Source of the DNA: Bryobacterales bacterium | GTDB taxonomy: Bacteria; Acidobacteriota; Terriglobia; Bryobacterales; Bryobacteraceae | DNA: 8,689 bases | NCBI GenBank assembly: GCA_003164075.1 | Contig: PLRZ01000004.1 | Location: 3,201 to 11,889 of the forward strand | Direction of reading: 5' to 3' | The notes under the pieces: model-generated | Told to the model about the DNA's origin: nothing | Database searches by the model: none | What the model saw: the letters and a program-made list of their open reading frames with translations, nothing else | Translations under genes and position numbers: made by a program | Shown here: in pieces, positions 1-4,670 of the stretch | Position numbering within the stretch: the first letter of the stretch is position 1 | Layout of the letters: the number at the start of each line of letters is the position of its first letter

Positions 1-1
1 T

Positions 2-151
2 CGATCCTATTCGAGCAGCGGCCCCAAATTCAGCGCGGGCGGGCAGGCGGTGCTCGCCTGCCCCACCTGCGAAGCTCTCGCCATCGAAGGGAATGGCGCA
101 GCCCATTTTCCCCGCCAGGCAGAAATTGCGGGGCGACATCAGGAGTTCTGA
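2..151 (+). CDS. Possible 3' end of an unidentified plus-strand gene (5' end outside window)
   Basis: Reading from base 2 gives 49 codons without a stop, ending at TGA 149-151. Third positions are GC-rich, as in the other genes here. The peptide contains a CPTC pair (CxxC, around residues 20-23), which could be half of a zinc-binding or redox site, and it ends in AEIAGRHQEF. No start codon or family is recognisable because the gene would be cut by the window edge. It would converge on the SDR gene with an 11-base gap. Caution is needed: the other strand is also open here, and the last ~45 bases are part of a sequence that recurs at the right end of the window. The apparent C-terminus may therefore be a dispersed repeat rather than selected coding sequence. 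Confidence 0.35.
   Translation, partial: RSYSSSGPKFSAGGQAVLACPTCEALAIEGNGAAHFPRQAEIAGRHQEF
103..146 (-). repeat. Left copy of a ~45-bp repeat (inverted relative to the right copy)
   Basis: Read on the minus strand, this starts ACTCCTGATG, then TCGCCCCGCAATTTC, and ends GGGGAAAATGG. The plus-strand copy at 8645-8689 has the same blocks: ACTCCTGATG, CGCC(C)GCAATTTC and GGGGAAA. They differ by small indels and a variable 7-8 base middle. Within this copy CCCCGC (110-115) can pair with GCGGGG (128-133) across a 12-base loop. Both copies lie just beyond gene ends, which suits a dispersed intergenic element. Two copies in one window cannot show how common it is. Confidence 0.5.
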
Positions 152-162
152 CCATCGTCTTC

Positions 163-852
163 CTACAACCCCGCTCCGTACACCGGAATCGCCGCGCCGG
201 TGATCTCGGCGGCATCGTCCGACGCCAGATACAAGGCCAGCGCCGCCAGTTTCCGCGGCGATACCCACTGGGAGCGGTCCGCGCCGGGATCGGAGCGGCG
301 ATTGGCAGGGGTATCGATGGTGCCGGGGAGAATTACGTTGGCGGTAATTCCCAGCTTGCGATTTTCGAGCGCGGCGGTCTTTACCAGCGAAATCAGGGCG
401 GCCTTCGAGGCGCTGTAGGCCGATATATTGGCCGATGGCTCCACGCCTGCCCGGCTGCCGATGGCCACGATCCGTCCGCGCTTCCGCTCGCGCATGGCGG
501 GAATCACGGCGCGTAGAATGTTGACGGCCGCCCGCAGGTTGAGGTCGAGCATGGCGTCCCAGGTGGCATCGTCGGTCTCGTGAATGGGGGCGCCGCCCGC
601 GAAGCCGCCGGCCACGTGCACCAGCACATCGATCCGGCGGAACTTCACAATGGCGTCGGCCACCAGCCGGGCGGCGTTGTGCGGCCTGGTCAGGTCCGCT
701 GGAATGGCCTCAAAACGGGGGTGGGGAAACGCGGTATCGGCGATCTCACGGCCCGTCCCCACCACCTGCGCGCCGGCTTCCAGAAAGGTCTCGGTGACAA
801 ACGTGCCCAGGCCGCCCTGCGCACCGGTAATCAAAACGACGTGGTTGTCCAT
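163..852 (-). CDS. SDR family NAD(P)-dependent oxidoreductase
   Basis: This is a 229-residue classical short-chain dehydrogenase/reductase, close to the usual ~250 length and complete. The Rossmann nucleotide-binding motif TGAQGGLG is at residues 9-16. An acidic residue in PADL (D53) is placed to contact adenine. The catalytic tetrad is visible as N105 (DLNL), S133 (IGSRAG), Y146 and K150 (YSASK). PGTIDT at 176-181 is the usual post-catalytic loop. The ITGAAIPVYGAGL end resembles the C-terminus of FabG-like SDRs (ITG...vdGG). One oddity is HVAGG (79-83) where most members have NNAG. A cytosolic NAD(P)H-linked ketone/alcohol reductase is likely, but the substrate cannot be read from the sequence. 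The ATG at 852 has a weak GGGA ribosome site 5 bases upstream and a TATAAT box only 9 bases upstream. It appears monocistronic. Confidence 0.93.
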   Translation of the reverse strand: MDNHVVLITGAQGGLGTFVTETFLEAGAQVVGTGREIADTAFPHPRFEAIPADLTRPHNAARLVADAIVKFRRIDVLVHVAGGFAGGAPIHETDDATWDAMLDLNLRAAVNILRAVIPAMRERKRGRIVAIGSRAGVEPSANISAYSASKAALISLVKTAALENRKLGITANVILPGTIDTPANRRSDPGADRSQWVSPRKLAALALYLASDDAAEITGAAIPVYGAGL

Positions 853-861
853 GCGTGTCCC

Positions 862-867
862 ATTATA
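862..867 (-). promoter_or_regulatory. Candidate -10 box for the SDR gene
   Basis: The minus strand reads TATAAT here, a perfect consensus -10, ending 9 bases before the SDR ATG. Transcription would then start only about 2-4 bases upstream of the ATG, giving an almost leaderless mRNA. No good -35 lies at 16-18 bases spacing (ATCCTC at 890..885), so the call rests on the -10 alone. Confidence 0.4.
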
Positions 868-905
868 GGACCGGCCGCCTCAGGGAGGATCCGATCGGCG
901 GGATA

Positions 906-934
906 GACGATTCCGCCAGGGCGGATGAATCGTC
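906..934. promoter_or_regulatory. Imperfect inverted repeat upstream of the SDR promoter
   Basis: GACGATTCCGCC (906-917) is complementary to GGCGGA plus ATCGTC (920-925 and 929-934), interrupted only by a TGA bulge. The loop is about 4 bases once the inner pair opens. There is no T-run, so a terminator is unlikely. Lying ~40 bases upstream of the SDR -10 box, it could be an operator or a small dispersed palindrome. Confidence 0.3.
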
Positions 935-1290
935 GTCGTGGACACTGCGACGCGTGCCGGCTTCGGTCCAATCGCGCTCCGGCTGACGCCCGGTGTGGCC
1001 GATCTGAAGGTCGTGCCCGCTGAATACGGCCTGGTCCGGCGATGCAGGATCGAGAGCGCAAGCCAGCGTCGCAACCCGTATCGAGTAGAGCACACAACAA
1101 AAAGACAGGGCGGCGCAACGACCGCATCTTCTTCAAAACACGGCTCCCGCCGGAGACATTCGCGATGCCCGCCGCATGGCGGAACTTTTGTCGGGGTGGC
1201 GGGTTCATAGTAAGTTGCAGCTCGGATGGGCCGGATGTCTCCGTAGCCAAAATGGCTCATTGAAATCGCGGCGATCATGTGTTATCCGGT

Positions 1291-1299
1291 TGATATACT
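1291..1299 (+). promoter_or_regulatory. Extended -10 promoter candidate for the three-gene operon
   Basis: TGATATACT fits the extended -10 pattern TGnTATAAT with one mismatch. No clear -35 lies 16-18 bases upstream, which extended -10 promoters tolerate. The predicted start near 1306 gives a leader of about 130 bases before the first gene. It sits in an AT-richer patch within otherwise GC-rich sequence. Confidence 0.45.
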
Positions 1300-1372
1300 G
1301 GTTATGTTCGTAAAGAGGACGCTGGCGGCAGTACGGCGTTCCCAGATAGAAGGATCGCGATCGTCATTTAAA

Positions 1373-1424
1373 CTGCCATCGACGAAACTGAATACTTGCA
1401 GTTCACGCTGAAAATCTGTGGCAG
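1373..1424 (+). promoter_or_regulatory. Leader stem that would cover the first ribosome site of the operon
   Basis: CTGCCA (1373-1378) pairs perfectly with TGGCAG (1419-1424), and the right arm includes the first two bases of the AGGAGA ribosome site. Within the loop AACTG (1386-1390) pairs with CAGTT (1399-1403) across 8 bases, so two nested stems are possible. It matches no riboswitch class I know. Short stems like these can arise by chance. Confidence 0.25.
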
Positions 1425-1428
1425 GAGA
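1423..1428 (+). promoter_or_regulatory. Ribosome binding site of the DPGSG peptide gene
   Basis: AGGAGA ends 5 bases before the TTG at 1434. This strong Shine-Dalgarno match decides the start of the small gene and argues that the 46-codon frame is really translated. Confidence 0.7.
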
Positions 1429-1433
1429 AATTC

Positions 1434-1574
1434 TTGTATACCGACCCCGGTTCCGGACTCTTTTTCATTCAGATCATCGCCGCGGCCGTGCTGACCGCCG
1501 CATACCGGTTTCGACGGCTGATTACCGCACCATTCACTTCCAAACGGAGTGAAGACCGGAATTGCGGGAGTTAG
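1434..1574 (+). CDS. Small membrane protein with YxDPGSG N-terminus (46 aa)
   Basis: The TTG at 1434 opens a 46-residue protein beginning MYTDPGSGLFFIQ. A single hydrophobic stretch at about residues 9-24 is followed by a basic tail (YRFRRL, then KRSEDR), so it should be a one-pass inner-membrane peptide with the tail in the cytosol. From memory, short proteins starting Y-x-DPG-S/T-G, with a Q a few residues into the membrane segment, recur beside polysaccharide or sulfatase-type envelope genes. Their biochemical role is not established to my knowledge. It is first in the operon, has the best ribosome site of the three genes after the sulfatase-like one, and overlaps the start of the next gene by 13 bases. 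The overlap implies coupled translation and perhaps physical partnership. Confidence 0.8.
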   Translation: MYTDPGSGLFFIQIIAAAVLTAAYRFRRLITAPFTSKRSEDRNCGS

Positions 1575-2995
1575 TGGAGTGCCGTTCCTTCCGGGATCCG
1601 GACGGATTTATCTTCGGACCGCGGGACCGCATCTTGCGATATGTGCTTCCGCACGCCGCCGCGGACGTGCGCGCACTTCTCGAGTCACCTGTTGCTACAA
1701 GTTGGATGAATGCGGGGAAACTGGTCCGTTCTTCTATATTGGAGAACCCATCGGGACCTGAATTACCGGCGGAGTGCGCGGGACAATTGCCTCCCGGTGC
1801 GGTAATCGTCGAGCATACAGCAATCCCTTTTAGAAATTATCCCTACGAATGGGCGCCGCAAATGCTGCGCTCCGCCGCGGAACTGACTCTGGAGTTAGCC
1901 CGGGAGGCAATGCGCAGCGGCTTCATCCTCAAGGATGCCACTCCGTATAACGTGGTATTTGACGGCTGCAGGCCGGTGTTTGTGGACCTGCTTTCCTTTC
2001 GCGGCCGCGACCCTACGGAATCGGTCTGGCAGCCGTACGCACAGTTCGTCCGCACGTTTGTCTTTCCTTTACTGGCCTTTCGATATTTTGGTCTGCGGCC
2101 CGGCGAGATCCTGCTGGCGCATCGCGATGGCGTCGAGCCCGAGAGGCTTCTGGCGCTCTGCCCGCCTTACCGGCTCCTGTTTCCGCCGTTTCTCTCTGCG
2201 GTCACCATCCCGGCTGTTCTGGCACGCGCCGCCCACGGTGCGGCGGCGGATCGGTACCGGGTGCGCCATGCGCGGGACGCGGACGAAGCGACGTTCCTAT
2301 TGGAGAGCCTGTTCGCGCGGGCCGGGCGGCTGCTGGCACGTGCGGGCCCAGGCCGTGGCAGAAGCGCCCGGCTCCAATATATGGAATCCGGCCATGCCTA
2401 TGCCGCCGCCGAGCTAGCCGAAAAAGAGCGATTCGTGGCGGCGGCCCTGGAACGATGCGCCCCCCGAAACGTACTGGACATGGGCTGCAACACCGGGCAC
2501 TTCAGCCGGATGGCGGCATTGCGCGGCGCGCGGGTGGTGGCCATCGACCGTGATGAGGCCGTGGTTGACGCCCTGTGGCGATCGGCCGGCGAAGCAGCCC
2601 CTGGGATTCTTCCCCTGGTAGTGGATATCGGCCGGCCTCCGGGAGCTTGCGGCTGGCAAAACGGCGAATGCGCGGCGTTCCTCGACCGGGCTCGTGGCAG
2701 CTTCGATTGTGTCCTGATGCTGGCCCTGATCCACCATTTGCAGGTCAATGAGCGGGTGCCTCCCATCGCGATTCTGCAACTCGCCGCGGAACTGACCACC
2801 CGGTGGGCCGTAGTGGAATACATCGACCCTAAGGATTCCAACTTCCAGCACATCGCCCGCGGGCGCGACGCCCTGCATCGCGATGTAACGCCGGAGAATT
2901 TCGAGTCGGCCGCCGGCAATTGGTTTGAGATTGCCGATAAGTGCGAGGTAAGTCCCACAAGGCGGATCTACCTTTTGCGGAAGAAGGAGGGCTGA
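1562..2995 (+). CDS. Kinase-like domain fused to class I SAM-dependent methyltransferase (NoeA-like)
   Basis: The 477-residue protein has two parts. Residues ~1-250 resemble the N-terminal region of NoeA-like methyltransferases: FRDPDGFIF (10-18), YPYEW (93-97), then LKDATPYNVVF (123-133) and PVFVDLLSF (138-146). D125-x4-N130 followed 12 residues later by D142 copies the catalytic-loop and metal-site spacing of protein kinases and aminoglycoside phosphotransferases. Residues ~270-475 are a class I methyltransferase: motif I DMGCNTG (306-312), acidic end of strand 2 in VVAIDRD (325-331), VVDI (353-356), and the strand-4 region FDCVLMLALIHHL (381-393). No membrane segment is evident, so it is probably cytosolic. 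TTG 1562 is the longest start. GTG 1574, overlapping the upstream stop as TAGTG and preceded by GGGAG, is an alternative only four residues shorter. The substrate is unknown; its neighbours suggest an envelope glycan or lipid carrier. Confidence 0.88.
   Translation: MRELVECRSFRDPDGFIFGPRDRILRYVLPHAAADVRALLESPVATSWMNAGKLVRSSILENPSGPELPAECAGQLPPGAVIVEHTAIPFRNYPYEWAPQMLRSAAELTLELAREAMRSGFILKDATPYNVVFDGCRPVFVDLLSFRGRDPTESVWQPYAQFVRTFVFPLLAFRYFGLRPGEILLAHRDGVEPERLLALCPPYRLLFPPFLSAVTIPAVLARAAHGAAADRYRVRHARDADEATFLLESLFARAGRLLARAGPGRGRSARLQYMESGHAYAAAELAEKERFVAAALERCAPRNVLDMGCNTGHFSRMAALRGARVVAIDRDEAVVDALWRSAGEAAPGILPLVVDIGRPPGACGWQNGECAAFLDRARGSFDCVLMLALIHHLQVNERVPPIAILQLAAELTTRWAVVEYIDPKDSNFQHIARGRDALHRDVTPENFESAAGNWFEIADKCEVSPTRRIYLLRKKEG
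2985..2990 (+). promoter_or_regulatory. Perfect Shine-Dalgarno that fixes an unusual CTG start
   Basis: AGGAGG lies inside the last codons of the methyltransferase gene, 7 bases before CTG 2998. No ATG, GTG or TTG occurs in the downstream frame at usable spacing. The upstream GTG at 2941 has no ribosome site and would add 19 polar residues ahead of the first membrane segment. Confidence 0.6.
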
Positions 2996-2997
2996 CC

Positions 2998-4569
2998 CTG
3001 CTCCGCCGCCTGTCGATCTGCCTGGCATTCGCCACCTGGTGTTTTGCCGATACGTGGGTGGAGTATGCCGAGGAGGACGTCGCCTACTTCGCTCGCCAGG
3101 GTCCCTTCAGGGCGGCGGTGGTTCCGATTCTGATCCTGGAGGTAGTCCTCACGCTGGGGATGTTCGCCATTTGGGAGTTCTGCCGGCGCAAGCGCCTGAC
3201 CCGGGCGCCGGCGATTCATTTCCTCTTCCTGGCAGCTTGTTTCGCGCCGGTGGGAATGGTCTCGGTGGCCCTGTTGCGGGCAGCGCCGGTTGGTCTCACG
3301 GCCCTGGTTCGCATGCGGTTCTTCTGGCCGGCGGCACTAGTGGCGGGTATCCTGCCGCTGGGTTGGGTTTGTCTGCGGCCCGTGCGCGCTTCACGGTTTA
3401 TGCGGGGCGTGCTGCGGTACTCGTGGCCGGTGCTGATTCTCGTGCTGGTGCAGGCCGTTCGCGGCACGCTGCATTTCCCGGATAGCGCCTATGCCGACCG
3501 CCAGCTCGCCGTCCCCCTCCATTCATCTGCGGGGCGCACGCGCGTGGTCTGGATCATCTTCGACGAGTTGAGCCAGACGATCGCATTCGGCAATCGCGCG
3601 GCAGATCTGCAACTGCCAAACCTGGATCGCCTGAAGGGCGAGAGCTTTTACGCCACCGCGGCCGAGTCGCCTTCCAACGCGACACTGGTCTCCTTGCCGA
3701 GCCTGATCCTGGGAGAACAGGTGCTGGGGACAAGCCCTCAAGGGCCCGGCGATCTTCGCGTACGCTTGAGTTCACGCGCCGGTGCGGTTCCCTGGAGTTC
3801 GCTTCGCAACGTTTTCGATTCCGCCCGCGACCTCGGTTTCAACACGGCGGTGGTGGGATGGTATCATCCGTACGGCCGGGTGCTGAACGGCAGCCTGACG
3901 AAATGCTATTGGACGGCGGGATGGATGGCGCCCGGAACGGAAGAGCGATTCGAGCCGCAATCGCTGCTGCAAGGCATGTGGGATCGCGTGGAATTTCAGT
4001 CCGCGGACCTGCCGCTGATTGGCCGTCTGCCCGGCGTGTCCCCCGGGATGTATGCTCGCCGGGAGAAAATCGCAGGCTGGGACTATCTGAGCGATCACGC
4101 CCGGGAGGTCGTGTCGGATCCGGGGATCGGGCTGGCGCTCCTCCACTTGCCGCTTCCGCACTTTCCGGCTATCTATAACCGGGCGCGCGGAACGTTCAGC
4201 ACGGACAAGGGCCCAGGCTACTTAGACAACGTGGCATTAGTCGACCTCGAATTGGGCATGTTACGGCACGCCATGGAGGAATCCGGGCTGTGGGACCGCA
4301 GCGCGATCCTGGTGAGCGCCGATCATGGCTGGCGGACCGGTTCAATGGGCGGGGCGCGACCACGGAACCCGGAAGACGAAGCCGCGTCGCACCAGGACAC
4401 TTCGGGAGTGCCGTTCCTCTTGAAGCTGCCGGGGCAGACAGTGGGATCGGTTTACAGCAAGCGCTTCAACACGGTAAGTACTCGCCGGCTGATCACCGGC
4501 ATTCTGAATGGGCAGGTTACCGATTCCGCCGCGGTGGCGGCCTTTATCGAGGATGCGCAACGGCGGTAA
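2998..4569 (+). CDS. Membrane-anchored sulfatase / phosphoethanolamine-transferase-like enzyme
   Basis: Counted from CTG 2998 the protein has 523 residues. Hydrophobic segments lie at about 6-18, 39-60, 72-93, 108-126 and 142-155, followed by a soluble, presumably periplasmic domain. Its alkaline-phosphatase-superfamily landmarks are RVVWIIFDEL (182-191), SPSNATLVSLPSL (224-236), LHLPLPHFP (382-390) and SADHG (440-444). Aligned by eye to EptA, E190, T229, D442 and H443 match the zinc ligands and the nucleophilic threonine (TLVSLPS versus TAVSVPC). Five helices plus this domain is also EptA/LtaS architecture. It may transfer a phospho-alcohol group to an envelope lipid or glycan, or act as a sulfatase or phosphatase. 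No formylglycine motif (CxPxR) is visible, which disfavours a classical sulfatase. GTG 2941 is the conventional alternative start. It is the last gene of the operon and begins 2 bases after the previous stop. Confidence 0.85.
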   Translation: MLRRLSICLAFATWCFADTWVEYAEEDVAYFARQGPFRAAVVPILILEVVLTLGMFAIWEFCRRKRLTRAPAIHFLFLAACFAPVGMVSVALLRAAPVGLTALVRMRFFWPAALVAGILPLGWVCLRPVRASRFMRGVLRYSWPVLILVLVQAVRGTLHFPDSAYADRQLAVPLHSSAGRTRVVWIIFDELSQTIAFGNRAADLQLPNLDRLKGESFYATAAESPSNATLVSLPSLILGEQVLGTSPQGPGDLRVRLSSRAGAVPWSSLRNVFDSARDLGFNTAVVGWYHPYGRVLNGSLTKCYWTAGWMAPGTEERFEPQSLLQGMWDRVEFQSADLPLIGRLPGVSPGMYARREKIAGWDYLSDHAREVVSDPGIGLALLHLPLPHFPAIYNRARGTFSTDKGPGYLDNVALVDLELGMLRHAMEESGLWDRSAILVSADHGWRTGSMGGARPRNPEDEAASHQDTSGVPFLLKLPGQTVGSVYSKRFNTVSTRRLITGILNGQVTDSAAVAAFIEDAQRR

Positions 4570-4617
4570 AGACATTTGAGAAACTTGCAAAGTTCGAAGA
4601 GACCGCTTGCTGGCGCG

Positions 4618-4665
4618 CGCGGCTCGGTAAAGTCACGTTGAAAGGCGAGCAGTTACCGGGCCGCG
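4618..4665. terminator. 13-bp stem between convergent genes, possible bidirectional terminator
   Basis: CGCGGCTCGGTAA (4618-4630) pairs with TTACCGGGCCGCG (4653-4665) at all 13 positions, with a single T-G wobble at 4624/4659. The loop is 22 bases. It begins 48 bases after the sulfatase-like stop and ends 5 bases after the stop of the minus-strand propeller gene, the expected place for a shared terminator. No T-run follows on either strand, so it is not a textbook intrinsic terminator. Confidence 0.5.
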
Positions 4666-4670
4666 ACCGA

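Larger units (their letters stand above)
853..1433. other. Divergent intergenic region without a convincing gene
   Basis: These ~580 bases separate the SDR gene (minus) from the three-gene operon (plus). Several ORFs of 70-140 codons overlap here on both strands, but none has a recognisable family, a convincing ribosome site or a clear frame preference. On the minus strand around 1050-1140 one frame reads MRSLRRPVFLLCALL, which is signal-peptide-like. A second frame continues openly through 863-1093, so a frame-broken remnant of a secreted-protein gene is possible but unproven. A short GC stem, CCGCC/GGCGG (1169-1182), is followed by AACTTTTG and is at best a weak terminator. What I can support is the SDR -10, the 906-934 palindrome and the operon promoter and leader, listed separately. 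Confidence 0.5.

Noticed and set aside
30..215. 61-codon minus-strand frame overlapping the SDR end
   Set aside because: It overlaps the SDR C-terminus in another frame and is rich in Arg and Pro without a motif; it is most likely a shadow.
1169..1190. GC-rich 5-bp hairpin followed by AACTTTTG
   Set aside because: The stem is short, the T-run is only four bases and offset by three, and no plus-strand gene ends upstream to need a terminator.
831..1278. Overlapping minus-strand frames of 76-139 codons upstream of the SDR gene
   Set aside because: Three frames are open at once and none has a ribosome site or recognisable domain. The signal-peptide-like MRSLRRPVFLLCALL is suggestive of a frame-broken remnant but not enough to call a pseudogene.
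1304..1411. 35-codon ORF in the operon leader (MFVKRTLAAVRRSQ...)
   Set aside because: It has no ribosome site, and its ATG coincides with the predicted transcription start. The composition is unremarkable, so a leader peptide cannot be supported.
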